From the NCBI GenBank assembly GCA_016218585.1, contig JACRDK010000022.1, forward strand, positions 1 to 57,139: 57,139 nucleotides of DNA, in the 5' to 3' direction. Positions 14,061 to 23,032 of this stretch are shown piece after piece. Made by a program: the position numbers and the translations under genes. Each line of letters opens with the position of its first letter. The first letter of the stretch is position 1. Under the pieces are notes generated by a model. It searched no databases. It was not told where the DNA came from and saw only the letters and a list, made by a program, of their open reading frames with translations. Source of the DNA: Candidatus Doudnabacteria bacterium. Lineage in GTDB: Bacteria > Patescibacteriota > Doudnabacteria > UBA920.

Positions 14061-15815
14061 TTATTTCCAAACTCTCTTCTGCTCAATGTACCAGTTGTTT
14101 ATGTCGTAAAAGCGCTGGTATGGTTCATAGAGAATTTTTATGCCCACATTTTTTACCTTCTGATCCAGCGCGTAAATGTATTCTGTTTGGTCCAGGTAGA
14201 TTACAGGAAAAGCAGCGGAAACTATATCTCTAAATTTTGCGTAGTTTTGTTCTCGCAATTCCTTATTGGTTGTGGTGCGAGCTTCCGTTATAAGCTTGTC
14301 GGCTGCGGAATCCTGGAAGCCGGTAAGGTTTACGCCCGGGTCTTTTGTTTGGCTGGAGTGCCAGAACAGGAAAGGGTCCGGGTCGGATCCAAATTTTTGT
14401 GGGAACAATAAAATATCAAAAGTCCGGGGTTTAATTAAAGTATCGGTAAGCTGTTTGCTTGGTAAAATTGTCAGGTTAACCTTAATATTTAAAGCCCGCC
14501 ATTGGTTGGCTAAAAGCTCGGCCGCTTTGGAGTTAACTAAAGAATCATTGGTGGCAATGGTTAGTTCTAATACCGCGCCTTTTTTGTTAAGCCGCAAGTT
14601 GGACTGTTGGTCGACGTTCCATCCGGCAGCGCTTAATAATTCATTGGCCTTGGCAACATCCGCCGGGGGGTTTAATTCTTCGCTATTCTGCTGTTGTTCA
14701 AACAACATTGGAGAAACCGGCAGCAGGGCATTATTTTTAAATACCTGGTCAATTATTTGGCGTTTGTCTGTGGCCAGCGACAGAGCTTGGCGAACATTTT
14801 TATCCGCTAAAATTTTATTATTCAGGTTAAAAAATACAACCTGATACTGCGGCAAGGGAATTTTAAAAACCTGAGCTTCTGTTTGCCCGTCCTGCAAATA
14901 TAAATTGCTGCCCAAAGGAATGAAGCCGAATCCGCTAATCTCTCTGCTGTGGAAAGCGTTGAGAATGTCGTCCTCCGAGTCATAGAACTTTATTACCAGC
15001 TGTTCAATTTGTGGTTTGTTGGCGTAATAATATTGGTTGGCCTGCAAATCTATTTCTTCTACTTTGCCGCTCGGCAGCTTTTTAATTTGCTTTATGGCAT
15101 ATGGCCCGCTGCCAATTGCCTCTAAATTAAATTTAGACAACAGAAAATTTTGGGAATCTACTTTGCTCCAAATGGTTTGCGGCAAAATTGGCAGGGTTAA
15201 ATTTTCCAGAAAAGGGCCGGAAATATCCTTAGTAGTAAACTTTACGCTGTAATCGGATAGTTTTTCCACGGTAGTGGCTTGCCACAGCGGACGGAGAGGG
15301 CTTTTATAAGATGGGTCCTGCAATAGCTGGATAGTGTAGATTACGTCATCGGCGGTAAAGCTTTTTTCATTGTGCCATTTTACGTCGCGCCTTAAGTTGA
15401 TGGTGTATTGTTTCTGGTCGTCGGAAATTACAGGCATTCCATCGGCCAGGTCGGGAGAAAGTTGTCCGTTGGCGTCGTATTTATAGAGGCCGGAAAAAAC
15501 CAGCTGGGTAAGCGACAGGTCCGGCTCTTGCCTGGCTAACAGGGGATTAATGTAAGTAGGCTGTCCCAATAGTCCTTCACTATAGACTCCGCCCGTGGCT
15601 GGCACCGGAGTTGTGTGTCGGTAATAAAAATTTCTTGCGGAAATAATAAAACTCAAAGCGGCAAGTAAAAATAATATTGCCAAGGCTATTTTTTCGTTTT
15701 TTCCCAATAAAGAAAAAACTTTCCGCAATCGGGAAAGGCTTAAGTGCTTCAGCTCTTTTGTTCCTGAAGCCGCGGTTCTGGTGTAGGAGATTAAGTTGTG
15801 AGCAAAACTGTTCAT
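14061..15815 (-). CDS. peptide-type ABC transporter substrate-binding protein (SBP family 5)
   Basis: 584 residues. A cytoplasmic N-terminus of ~45 residues, one membrane helix (IALAILFLLAALSFII), then a family-5 solute-binding fold: GLLGQPTYINPLLAR, LVFSGLYKYDANGQLSPDLAD, WHNEKSFTADDVIYTI and a C-terminal lobe. It has no lipobox, so it is anchored by a transmembrane helix, a solution seen in CPR bacteria. Oligopeptides or dipeptides are the likely ligand. No permease or ATPase genes adjoin it. ATG at 15815 chosen over an in-frame TTG. Confidence 0.88.
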   Translation of the reverse strand: MNSFAHNLISYTRTAASGTKELKHLSLSRLRKVFSLLGKNEKIALAILFLLAALSFIISARNFYYRHTTPVPATGGVYSEGLLGQPTYINPLLARQEPDLSLTQLVFSGLYKYDANGQLSPDLADGMPVISDDQKQYTINLRRDVKWHNEKSFTADDVIYTIQLLQDPSYKSPLRPLWQATTVEKLSDYSVKFTTKDISGPFLENLTLPILPQTIWSKVDSQNFLLSKFNLEAIGSGPYAIKQIKKLPSGKVEEIDLQANQYYYANKPQIEQLVIKFYDSEDDILNAFHSREISGFGFIPLGSNLYLQDGQTEAQVFKIPLPQYQVVFFNLNNKILADKNVRQALSLATDKRQIIDQVFKNNALLPVSPMLFEQQQNSEELNPPADVAKANELLSAAGWNVDQQSNLRLNKKGAVLELTIATNDSLVNSKAAELLANQWRALNIKVNLTILPSKQLTDTLIKPRTFDILLFPQKFGSDPDPFLFWHSSQTKDPGVNLTGFQDSAADKLITEARTTTNKELREQNYAKFRDIVSAAFPVIYLDQTEYIYALDQKVKNVGIKILYEPYQRFYDINNWYIEQKRVWK

Positions 15816-15822
15816 GACTAAA

Positions 15823-15860
15823 AGCAATAAATGCCCGGGTCTAAGAGGCGCGGGCTTTTA
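15823..15860 (-). terminator. weak terminator after secG
   Basis: GCCCG/CGGGC stem around CGCCTCTTAGACC, then ATTTATTGCTTTT on the minus strand; the following gene starts just inside it. Confidence 0.45.
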
Positions 15861-15865
15861 GCGCC

Positions 15866-16093
15866 TTACTTGCTAGTGAACAAGAAACTGATATTAATTG
15901 CTACAAAAAGTATGCCGAGGACAATGGTGGCATAAAATAACCATTTCTCAAAACCTCTTCTGGTCTGGACAATGTTGCCGGCGCCGCCGAAAACATTGGA
16001 CAACCCTGAAGATTTATTTTGCAAAGCAATAGCAATAATTAATAAAATCATTACTAAAATGTTGGAAAACTTGAGAAATGTGCTGAAATTCAT
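15866..16093 (-). CDS. secG: protein-export membrane protein SecG
   Basis: 75 residues, typical size: TM helix 1 (ILVMILLIIAIALQN), the conserved cytosolic GLSNVFGGAG loop, TM helix 2 (WLFYATIVLGILFVAINISFLF). SecG assists the SecYE channel and SecA cycling. ATG at 16093 fits the family; an upstream in-frame start would add unconserved residues. Driven by the strong promoter at 16133-16162. Confidence 0.92.
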   Translation of the reverse strand: MNFSTFLKFSNILVMILLIIAIALQNKSSGLSNVFGGAGNIVQTRRGFEKWLFYATIVLGILFVAINISFLFTSK

Positions 16094-16132
16094 AGAAATT
16101 TTAATGTTTGGGTTAAAGTAATTCGCTCGCCC

Positions 16133-16162
16133 ATTATACAAGAAAAAGGGTTATGGTGTCAA
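16133..16162 (-). promoter_or_regulatory. promoter of secG
   Basis: TTGACA (16157-16162), 18-bp spacer, TATAAT (16133-16138) on the minus strand. Confidence 0.85.
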
Positions 16163-16223
16163 CCGGAAGTCCGGAGTCAGAAGTCTGAAGCGTGTGGTTT
16201 TTTTGAGCTATTGGTAATTAATG

Positions 16224-18197
16224 TTACAGGCTTTGTTTAATTGTTTGAGCTAATTTTTTTCCTACTAGCATAGCCAAATCATCTTCACTCGCTTTTTTAA
16301 TTTCCGCGACGGTTCCGAATTTAGTCTTGAGAAGTTTTTTTGTTTTTGGCCCTATTCCCGGGATGTCGTCTAGCGCGGATTTAACGGCCTGCTTACTGCG
16401 TAGATTTCGATGGAAGGTAATGCCAAAGCGATGAGCTTCGTCGCGAAGGCGCTGCAATAGCTGGAGACCCGGCTGGTCGTGGCCTAAAATTATGGGGTGC
16501 TCTTTGTTTGGTAAAAATATTTCCTCTATTCTCTTCGCTAATCCGATAATTGGGATTTGGGTTTTAGAATTTGGGGTTTGTTTAGAAATTAGAAATTTGG
16601 GATTAGAAATTCTTAATGCCGTCAAAGCGGCATTAAGCTGTCCTTTGCCGCCGTCTATTACAATTAAATCCGGTTTTGGCCAATGCGTTTTGTCTGTTTT
16701 GCTTGATTCTTTATTCTTGATTCTTGCCATCCTACGTTTAAGCATTTCGGTCATCATAGCAAAGTCATCCGGGGTGTTTTTGCCGTAAATTTTGAATTTT
16801 CGGTATTCGGATTTAGCCGGCAACCCGTCTTTAAATACCACCATGCTTCCAACAGGATTTGTTCCCTGAATATTGGAAATATCATAACACTCAATGCGCT
16901 TGGGAATGGCTTTGAGTTTTAAAGTTTGCTGAAGCTGGGCCAAGGAAGCATTTATTTTGTCTAAATGGCCGGCTTGGGCTGACATCCAGTTTTTTAAATA
17001 TTCATCGGCATTGGCCGCTCCAAGGCTAATTAACTTTGCCGCCTGGCTTTTTTGCGGGACGGAGATTTTTATTCTTTTCTTGGTATGCTGAAAAATTATT
17101 CCGGCAACATCACTCTCGCCATTAATAGGATATTGCAAAAAAATTTCTTTGGGCAAGCTGCTGGTCTCCAAATAATATTTTTGCAAAAAAGTATTTATTA
17201 TTTCCGAAGCCGCGGCTTCGTGGCCATTTTGCCGCCAGAGGGAGGGGAGTTGATAAATGAAATTTTCTTTGTCGAACAGTTTTCCCCCGCGAACTTTAAA
17301 CAGGTTTATGCAGGCATTGTTTTCCGCGGCAGCCAGGGAAATAACATCCCAGTCAACTTTTTTTGCTAATATGACATTTTGTTTTTCCGTAAGCAATTCC
17401 AGGGCGCGCAATTGGTCGCGCAGCCGGGCGGCTGTTTCAAATTTCTTTTGTTCCGCGGCTTTTTGCATTTCTTTTTTTATTTCGCTGTAAACCCCGGCCG
17501 TGTCGCCCTGCAAGAATTTTATTATTTTTTCCAGGTGGCGATTATATTCATCTAAGCTGATTTTTCCTATACACACTCCAGGGCAGCGGTGCATATAGTA
17601 GTAGAAGCAGGGACGGCTGCTTACTTTGTCATTAGCGCAAAAAGAAAAAACCTTCCGTACCAAATTTAATGTGTTGCGGATTTTATAGGCGGCAGAGTAG
17701 GGACCGAAATAACGCGATCCTAATCTCCGAATGCCATCCCTGCCTACCGAGCAGGCAGGCGAATTATCCGAATTGATCCCTTTCGGGGTATTCGGATGTA
17801 ATTTGTAATATTCGGATCGTGTCTCCACTTTTCTCGCATAACCGATTTGCGGGATTTGGGTGGAGTAGTCAATTTTTATAAAGGCGTAGTTTTTGTCGTC
17901 CTTTAAATCAATATTAAATCTTGGGGAGTATTGTTTAATTAGCGTATTTTCTAAAAATGCGCTCTCTAATTCATTATTAACAACGGTATAATTTATATCC
18001 GCGGCTTCCGCCATTAAAAAAGGAATTTGCGCTCTGGTGTCATCGTGCCCGAAATATTGTCTCACCCGGCTGCGCAAATTTTTTGCTTTGCCCACATACA
18101 AAACCCGTCCCTTAGCATCTAAAAATTGATAAATGCCCGGCTGCTGGGGGAGTTGCGAGGTTTTTGATTTAAGGTTTTTTGAACTGCTTGATTCCAT
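16224..18197 (-). CDS. uvrC: excinuclease ABC subunit C
   Basis: 657 residues: GIY-YIG domain (GIYQFLDAKGRVLYVGKAKN, 21-40), Cys-rich stretch, UVR motif (KFETAARLRDQL), RNase H-like endonuclease (IECYDISNIQG; PDLIVIDGGKGQL) and C-terminal helix-hairpin-helix (DDIPGIGPKTKKLL). It makes both incisions in nucleotide excision repair. Three places look expanded by repeat words: residues ~124-158 between ARKV and RRLGSRYFGPY (DNA 17720-17825, with a CCTGCCTACCGAGCAGGCAG palindrome), ~485-500 (ATTCTTGATTCTT words) and ~520-545 (RISNPKFLISK, TTAGAAATT words). All keep frame. uvrA follows divergently. Confidence 0.95.
   Translation of the reverse strand: MESSSSKNLKSKTSQLPQQPGIYQFLDAKGRVLYVGKAKNLRSRVRQYFGHDDTRAQIPFLMAEAADINYTVVNNELESAFLENTLIKQYSPRFNIDLKDDKNYAFIKIDYSTQIPQIGYARKVETRSEYYKLHPNTPKGINSDNSPACSVGRDGIRRLGSRYFGPYSAAYKIRNTLNLVRKVFSFCANDKVSSRPCFYYYMHRCPGVCIGKISLDEYNRHLEKIIKFLQGDTAGVYSEIKKEMQKAAEQKKFETAARLRDQLRALELLTEKQNVILAKKVDWDVISLAAAENNACINLFKVRGGKLFDKENFIYQLPSLWRQNGHEAAASEIINTFLQKYYLETSSLPKEIFLQYPINGESDVAGIIFQHTKKRIKISVPQKSQAAKLISLGAANADEYLKNWMSAQAGHLDKINASLAQLQQTLKLKAIPKRIECYDISNIQGTNPVGSMVVFKDGLPAKSEYRKFKIYGKNTPDDFAMMTEMLKRRMARIKNKESSKTDKTHWPKPDLIVIDGGKGQLNAALTALRISNPKFLISKQTPNSKTQIPIIGLAKRIEEIFLPNKEHPIILGHDQPGLQLLQRLRDEAHRFGITFHRNLRSKQAVKSALDDIPGIGPKTKKLLKTKFGTVAEIKKASEDDLAMLVGKKLAQTIKQSL
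17733..17822. repeat. palindromic words inside uvrC
   Basis: Contains CCTGCCTACCGAGCAGGCAG, then ATTATCCGAATT, GGGGTATTCGGATG and ATATTCGGAT. The words are partly complementary and in frame. They encode a segment inserted between two conserved blocks of the UvrC N-terminal part. Confidence 0.55.
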
Positions 18198-18217
18198 AAC
18201 AGAATTATATCTGTGGA

Positions 18218-18246
18218 TTGACAGAACTGCAATGTTTGGCTATGTT
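18218..18246 (+). promoter_or_regulatory. promoter of the 18268 gene
   Basis: TTGACA (18218-18223), 17-bp spacer, TATGTT (18241-18246). Confidence 0.75.
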
Positions 18247-18267
18247 TTTAATGAAAAGAGGAGTTGA

Positions 18268-18471
18268 ATGGTGAAAGAGGAAAAAAACAACTGCAAGCAA
18301 CTCGCAATTTTGTTCTCGCAGGTCGCATGTCTTTTTGGGCTTGGCTTAATTCTTATTTCGCCATTTTCGCCCTGGCTAGTTTTGGGGGCAGATTGGCTAG
18401 TTAGGATTGAAGCCTGGCTATACAGCAACGGCTGGAGTTACTGGTACTACGGACAAGGAGGCCTGGAATGA
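18268..18471 (+). CDS. small membrane protein, 67 residues
   Basis: Charged start (MVKEEKNNCK), one clear TM helix (ILFSQVACLFGLGLILISPF), then an aromatic tail (WLYSNGWSYWYYGQGG) that could lie on the membrane face. Not recognised. SD GAGGAG lies before ATG; consensus promoter upstream. Its TGA overlaps the ATG of an 11-codon-scale ORF (ATGA at 18468-18471). Confidence 0.7.
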   Translation: MVKEEKNNCKQLAILFSQVACLFGLGLILISPFSPWLVLGADWLVRIEAWLYSNGWSYWYYGQGGLE

Positions 18472-18506
18472 TACGATTGATGTCTTTTATGGGGGTGCTG
18501 CCATAG
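18468..18506 (+). CDS. coupled micro-ORF (12 residues)
   Basis: MIRLMSFMGVLP, starting in an ATGA overlap with AAGGAGG seven nt upstream. Hydrophobic; perhaps a leader or a tiny membrane peptide. A GC-rich terminator follows within 40 nt. Confidence 0.35.
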   Translation: MIRLMSFMGVLP

Positions 18507-18531
18507 CGCCTTTGTTCAGCTTCTTTTGTAA

Positions 18532-18580
18532 CCGTGTCGTCTCACGGGGGTCGCGTAAAATATGCGCGCCCCCGGTTTTT
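18532..18580 (+). terminator. terminator with an overlapping alternative hairpin
   Basis: Terminator stem CGGGGGTCGCG/GCGCGCCCCCG followed by GTTTTTTG (18545-18580). CACGGGGG at its 5' side can instead pair with ACCGTG at 18532-18537, so terminator and anti-terminator shapes compete. Confidence 0.7.
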
Positions 18581-18583
18581 TGT

Positions 18584-18773
18584 ATCCGCGTTATCTGTTT
18601 TCATCCGCGCATTAGCGATGTGTTAGCCTCTTGCTTGGTCTTGACCCCGGTAGAATCCCGCATAAAATGCCGGGCTCTGCGGGGCGAGAAGTACAATGTT
18701 TAAGGCTGTAATAATGAGTAGCTCTATGATGGGCTTTATAGCTCTTGCTTGGTCTTGACATAAGTGGTAGAAT
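18584..18773 (+). promoter_or_regulatory. duplicated promoter region of uvrA
   Basis: Two copies of CTCTTGCTTGGTCTTGAC, about 115 bp apart. The second gives TTGCTT (18745-18750), 17-bp spacer, TAGAAT (18768-18773). The first has TTGCTT (18631-18636) and TAGAAT (18651-18656) with only 14 bp between, so it is probably dead. Family A words (ATCCGCGTTATCTG) occur at 18584-18612. A weak 20-codon ORF (18696-18758) overlaps the second copy. No other gene is seen here. Confidence 0.6.
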
Positions 18774-18796
18774 GATGGCTAGTCTGTTGTTATTTA

Positions 18797-18890
18797 CTAA
18801 ATACGAATTTGTACTAATATACTAATCTTTATTTTATTAAAGATATAAAGGCTTTTGAATTAGTATATTAGTATTTATTAGTACTTAGTA
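18797..18890. repeat. family D word repeat upstream of uvrA
   Basis: AAATACGAATTTGTACTAA and ATACTAATC on the left face GAATTAGTATATTAGTATT and TTAGTACTTAG on the right. It ends five nt before the uvrA ATG, which has no SD. Confidence 0.7.
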
Positions 18891-18895
18891 AAAAT

Positions 18896-21745
18896 ATGAA
18901 AGATATTATATCTATCCGGGGAGCCCGGCAGCACAATTTAAAGAATTTGGACGTGGATTTGCCCAGGAATAAGCTGGTTGTTTTAACCGGTTTGTCCGGT
19001 AGCGGCAAATCTTCTTTAGCTTTTGATACTATTTATGCCGAAGGCCAAAGGCGTTATGTGGAATCTCTTTCCGCTTACGCCAGGCAATTTATTGGCCTTA
19101 TGGATAAACCGGACGTGGACAAAATTGAAGGATTGTCTCCGGCAATTTCCATTGACCAAAAAAGCGCCAGCCATAACCCTCGTTCTACTGTCGGTACCGT
19201 AACCGAAATTTATGATTATATGAGGCTGCTTTGGGCGCGCATTGGCATTCCGCACTGTCCTGTTTGCGGCAAAAAAATTCAAGGGCAAACTATCCACTCT
19301 ATGGTTGAGCAATTGTTGGCTCTAAAACCGGGAACAAAAATAATTTTATTAGCGCCGTTTATTAAAGATCAAAAAGGGGAACATAAAGTTATTTTTGAAC
19401 AGATTAAAAAAGCCGGCTTTGCCCGCGTGCGCGTGGACGGAACGGTAATGGATTTAAACGAGGCGCAGAATTTAAATTTAGACAAACAGAAAAAGCATAA
19501 AATAGATGTTGTGGTAGACCGTTTGGTTGTATCCGTGGAAGACAAAGGCCGTTTGTCCGAAAGCTTGGAAAAAGCTCTGGATTTGGGCGATGGTTTGGCG
19601 TTTGCTTTAAAAATGGAAGGCGACAAGCCCGGCAGCGAAATTTTGTTGTCGCAAAAATTTGCCTGCCCGGACGGCCATATGCAGTTGTCGGAATTAGACC
19701 CAAGAGATTTTTCTTTCAACAGCCCGCACGGCGCTTGCCCGGAATGTAAAGGTTTGGGCAACAAGCTTACAGTGGAGCCGGATTTGGTAATCCCAAATCC
19801 GCGATTAACTTTGGCCGAAGGCGCGGTGCGCCCCTGGAGCAAAACCACTTCCCGTTTGTCCTGGTATGGCAGAATTATGCAGGCTGTGGCCAAAGAGTAT
19901 GGTTTTTCCATTAACACGCCAATAAAAGATTTACCGAAAAAATATTTGGACGTAATTTTATTCGGCACAGGCGACAAGAAAGTTAAAGTTTCCGGAGAGT
20001 TTGCCAGCCGCGAAGGCGAATTTGAAATGATGACTGTATTTGAAGGGGTTATTCCGAATTTGGAACGCCGCTATAAGGAAACCGATTCTGAATATATGCG
20101 CGGTGAAATAGAAAACTATATGCGCATTCGCCAGTGTCCTTCCTGCAACGGCAAGCGTTTAAAACCGGAAGTTTTAGGCGTAACTGTTGGCGGCAAGGGA
20201 ATTGTTGATATTTCAGGAACTAACATTGAAGCCGCGGAAAAGTTTTTTAAAGATCTTGGAAAAGGCCTAAACGCAAAAGATATGGCTATTGCCAGGCAGG
20301 TGCTAAAGGAAATTAGCGCCAGGTTGCAATTTTTGCTAAATGTCGGGTTGTCCTATTTGTCATTGGACCGCGCTGCCGACACCTTGTCCGGCGGAGAAGC
20401 GCAGCGCATCCGTTTGGCCACGCAAATCGGCAGCGGCCTTACCGGCGTTCTCTATATTTTAGATGAACCGTCTATTGGATTGCATCAGCGCGATAACACC
20501 AGGCTTTTACAGACATTAAAAGATCTGCGCGATTTGGGCAACACTGTAATTGTGGTTGAGCACGATGAAGAAACCATTCGCGAAGCCGACTGGGTGGTGG
20601 ACATCGGTCCCGGAGCAGGGAAGCATGGCGGCGAATTGGTAGCCGAAGGAACCCCGGCGCAAGTGCAAAAAAATCCCAAGAGCTTAACCGGACAATATTT
20701 GTCCGGCAAGGAATTTATTGAAGTTCCCAACAAAAGAAGAAACGGCAACGGCCGAAAAATTTCCATTGTTGGCGCGGAAGAGTTCAATTTAAAAAATGTT
20801 AATGTTGATATCCCGTTGGGTAAATTTGTTTGCGTCACCGGCGTGTCCGGGAGCGGCAAGTCTACGCTTTTTCACGACATTTTGGCCCGTGCTTTATACA
20901 AGTATTTTTATAACAGCAAAGATGAGCCAGGCCAGCACAAGAAAATTTTAGGAATTGAGCATATTGATAAAATTATTAATATTGACCAAAGCCCAATTGG
21001 CCGAACTCCGCGCAGCAATCCGGCAACTTACACCGGATTATTTACCCCGATTCGGGATTTGTTTGCCGAAACCAAAGAAGCTAAAATGCGCGGTTATAAA
21101 GCGGGCAGATTTAGCTTTAACGTTAAAGGCGGCCGTTGTGAAAAATGCGCCGGCGACGGGGTAATTAAAGTAGAAATGAATTTCCTGCCCGATGTCTACA
21201 TTACCTGTGAAGAATGCGGCGGCAAACGCTACAACGCGCAGGCTTTGGAAATCCACTATAAAGACAAAACTATTTCCGATGTTTTGGAAATGACTGTGGA
21301 CGAGGCAAAAACTTTTTTTGCCAGCTTGCCGATGATCTATAAAAAATTGGAAACTTTGAGCCAGGTAGGTTTAGGCTATATGCGCTTAGGGCAAAACGCC
21401 ACTACTCTTTCCGGCGGAGAGGCTCAGCGCATAAAGCTTGCCACGGAATTGTCCCGCGCTTCCACCGGGCGCACTTTATATTTGCTGGATGAACCGACTA
21501 CCGGTTTGCACTTTGCCGATGTAAAGCGTTTAGTTCAGGTTTTAAACAAGCTCGTGGACAAAGGCAATACCGTAGTGGTTATTGAGCATAACCTGGATAT
21601 GATAAAAACCGCCGATTGGATTATTGATTTGGGGCCGGAAGGCGGCGACAAGGGCGGAGAAGTAGTTGCGGTTGGAACCCCGGAAGATGTGGTAAAAGTT
21701 AAAAAGAGCTATACCGGACAATATTTAAAAACAATCTTAAAGTAA
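18896..21745 (+). CDS. uvrA: excinuclease ABC subunit A
   Basis: 949 residues, normal length. Two ABC ATPase halves: Walker [10 protein letters not shown] (32-40) and GVSGSGKST (~647), each with an LSGGEAQRI signature and LLDEP/ILDEP Walker B. The first zinc module has the CPDGH...CPEC form, the second CEKC...CEEC. UvrA dimer scans DNA for damage and loads UvrB. Divergent from uvrC, so two of three NER genes are adjacent. Confidence 0.98.
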   Translation: MKDIISIRGARQHNLKNLDVDLPRNKLVVLTGLSGSGKSSLAFDTIYAEGQRRYVESLSAYARQFIGLMDKPDVDKIEGLSPAISIDQKSASHNPRSTVGTVTEIYDYMRLLWARIGIPHCPVCGKKIQGQTIHSMVEQLLALKPGTKIILLAPFIKDQKGEHKVIFEQIKKAGFARVRVDGTVMDLNEAQNLNLDKQKKHKIDVVVDRLVVSVEDKGRLSESLEKALDLGDGLAFALKMEGDKPGSEILLSQKFACPDGHMQLSELDPRDFSFNSPHGACPECKGLGNKLTVEPDLVIPNPRLTLAEGAVRPWSKTTSRLSWYGRIMQAVAKEYGFSINTPIKDLPKKYLDVILFGTGDKKVKVSGEFASREGEFEMMTVFEGVIPNLERRYKETDSEYMRGEIENYMRIRQCPSCNGKRLKPEVLGVTVGGKGIVDISGTNIEAAEKFFKDLGKGLNAKDMAIARQVLKEISARLQFLLNVGLSYLSLDRAADTLSGGEAQRIRLATQIGSGLTGVLYILDEPSIGLHQRDNTRLLQTLKDLRDLGNTVIVVEHDEETIREADWVVDIGPGAGKHGGELVAEGTPAQVQKNPKSLTGQYLSGKEFIEVPNKRRNGNGRKISIVGAEEFNLKNVNVDIPLGKFVCVTGVSGSGKSTLFHDILARALYKYFYNSKDEPGQHKKILGIEHIDKIINIDQSPIGRTPRSNPATYTGLFTPIRDLFAETKEAKMRGYKAGRFSFNVKGGRCEKCAGDGVIKVEMNFLPDVYITCEECGGKRYNAQALEIHYKDKTISDVLEMTVDEAKTFFASLPMIYKKLETLSQVGLGYMRLGQNATTLSGGEAQRIKLATELSRASTGRTLYLLDEPTTGLHFADVKRLVQVLNKLVDKGNTVVVIEHNLDMIKTADWIIDLGPEGGDKGGEVVAVGTPEDVVKVKKSYTGQYLKTILK

Positions 21746-21760
21746 ATTCAGGCGTGATCC

Positions 21761-21896
21761 AATAACCCTACTGGTGTCATCCCGGCCTCCGAGCCGGGAT
21801 CCAGTATTTAAGCCAAGTTCTGGATCCCGGATATCCCGACCTGCCTACCGGACAGGCGGGTAAATCGGGATTCCGGGATGACACAGTTAGGTTATT
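21761..21896. repeat. MITE-like inverted repeat between uvrA and rpsP
   Basis: About 136 bp with near-perfect terminal inverted repeats of roughly 24 bp (AATAACC, CTG and GTGTCATCCCGG on the left; CCGGGATGACAC and GGTTATT on the right). An inner hairpin CCGGGATCCAG/CTGGATCCCGG and a CCTGCCTACCGGACAGGC word lie inside. The GTCATCCCGG...GGATCCAG core resembles repeats common in Rickettsiales and other alphaproteobacteria (from memory). Confidence 0.75.
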
Positions 21897-21916
21897 TGAC
21901 TCACGTAACTTCACTG

Positions 21917-21945
21917 TTGACTAAACCGGCAATTTTTGGTAGAAT
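21917..21945 (+). promoter_or_regulatory. promoter of rpsP
   Basis: TTGACT (21917-21922), 17-bp spacer, TAGAAT (21940-21945). The ~105-nt leader folds: GGAAAA(G)TTTCA pairs with TGAAATTTTCC, enclosed by AAGTG/CACTT. Confidence 0.75.
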
Positions 21946-22054
21946 ATCAGCACGCTCAGTTAAGTGTAAATTGGAAAAGTTTCAGAGTTTGCTGCTATGA
22001 AATTTTCCCCGCACTTTAGTACTTAAATCTTAAATCTAAATTTTATATAGCCTT

Positions 22055-22438
22055 ATGTTAACTATTCGTTTGCAGAGAACCGGAAAAAGAAACCAAGCTG
22101 ATTTTAGAATCGTCTTGGCTGAAAAAGAATCTCCGGTACAGAAAAAGTTTGCCGAAATTTTGGGCAGCTATAATCCGCGCAGAAAAACTTTTCAGGTAAA
22201 AGAAGAACGCGTAAAATATTGGCTAAGCCAAAGAGTTGAGCTTAGCGAAACCGTTCATAATTTGTTTGTTACTAAAGGTTTGGTAGACGCTAAGAAGGTT
22301 AAAGCTTTTAACATTCCAAAAAAACCGGTTGAAGCCGCTGCTCCGGCAGCTCCGGCAGCCGCTACTGAAACCCCGGCCGAAGCAGTTGAAGCCCAGGTAG
22401 AGATGGAAGAAAAGATAGAAAATCCTCCGGCAGCCTAA
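22055..22438 (+). CDS. rpsP: 30S ribosomal protein S16
   Basis: 127 residues. S16 core MLTIRLQRTGKRNQADFRIVLAEKE is split over the first ~80 residues; an Ala/Pro/Glu-rich tail of ~40 residues follows, like the S6 tail in this genome. It heads the conserved rpsP-khpA-trmD-rplS cluster. No SD; structured leader upstream. Confidence 0.95.
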   Translation: MLTIRLQRTGKRNQADFRIVLAEKESPVQKKFAEILGSYNPRRKTFQVKEERVKYWLSQRVELSETVHNLFVTKGLVDAKKVKAFNIPKKPVEAAAPAAPAAATETPAEAVEAQVEMEEKIENPPAA

Positions 22439-22450
22439 ATTTAGCAGTTA

Positions 22451-22481
22451 AAAAAATCCCGACTAGTAGTCGGGATTTTTT
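22451..22481 (+). terminator. terminator of rpsP
   Basis: AAAAAATCCCGACTA/TAGTCGGGATTTTTT, a near-perfect stem. Confidence 0.9.
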
Positions 22482-22482
22482 G

Positions 22483-22511
22483 TTGACACTCATATATTCA
22501 TAGATTATAAT
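22483..22511 (+). promoter_or_regulatory. consensus promoter of khpA
   Basis: TTGACA (22483-22488), 17-bp spacer, TATAAT (22506-22511), directly after the rpsP terminator. Confidence 0.9.
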
Positions 22512-22580
22512 ATTCCAAGATAGCAAAGCTAAGTAATGAAAGGTCGAAGCAGAATTACGCTATCCAGAAATAGTACCATT

Positions 22581-22925
22581 ATGGAGCAAGATCAAGAATT
22601 CGTAGAATACATTGTCAAAGCGTTGGTTGATCATCCAGCAGATGTTAAAACCGAACGCGTTGTTGACGAAATGGGAGTATTAATTACTCTTCATTTGAAC
22701 CCGGAAGACATGGGTCAGGTTATTGGCCGCATGGGCCAGACCGCCAAAGCCATCCGCACCCTGCTTAGAGTTGTCGGCGCCAAGCGCAAAGCTCGCGTCA
22801 ACTTGAAAATCTATGAACCAGAAGGTTCTCACCGCAGAACTGAACGCCACGAAAGCGGCGATCACAGCAGCCAAATGGAAATGAGCCACGACTCCGGCGA
22901 TTCCATTGATGAATTCAAACTATAA
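22581..22925 (+). CDS. khpA: KH-domain RNA-binding protein KhpA
   Basis: 114 residues: a single KH domain beginning EFVEYIVKALVDHP with the GXXG loop as GRMGQ, and a C-terminal ~35-residue His/Ser/Glu tail that KhpA usually lacks. KhpA, often with KhpB, binds RNA and affects cell size and sRNA function in Gram-positives. The ATG at 22581 matches the family start; an in-frame ATG at 22536, 18 nt after the expected +1, would add 15 residues and is possible. Confidence 0.85.
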   Translation: MEQDQEFVEYIVKALVDHPADVKTERVVDEMGVLITLHLNPEDMGQVIGRMGQTAKAIRTLLRVVGAKRKARVNLKIYEPEGSHRRTERHESGDHSSQMEMSHDSGDSIDEFKL

Positions 22926-22977
22926 ACGCGGAACTTGCGCGGACATTAACGCAGGATTCGCCGAACAGTTAAGATTA

Positions 22978-23015
22978 AAATAACCCCTTTAGCTCTTACG
23001 CTTTTGGGGTTATTT
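22978..23015 (+). terminator. terminator of khpA
   Basis: AATAACCCC/GGGGTTATT stem with an 18-nt loop, then TTGTT. Family A words (AACGCGGAAC, GCGCGGACATTAACGCAGGA) lie at 22922-22960. Confidence 0.75.
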
Positions 23016-23032
23016 TGTTAGAATAAGAGCGT

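Noticed and set aside
14266-14844. A 192-codon frame antisense to the binding-protein gene
   Set aside because: It lies entirely within a well-supported gene and has no initiation signal.
18696-18758. A 20-codon ORF between the duplicated promoter copies
   Set aside because: Weak SD and overlap with the uvrA promoter; noted only in the promoter entry.
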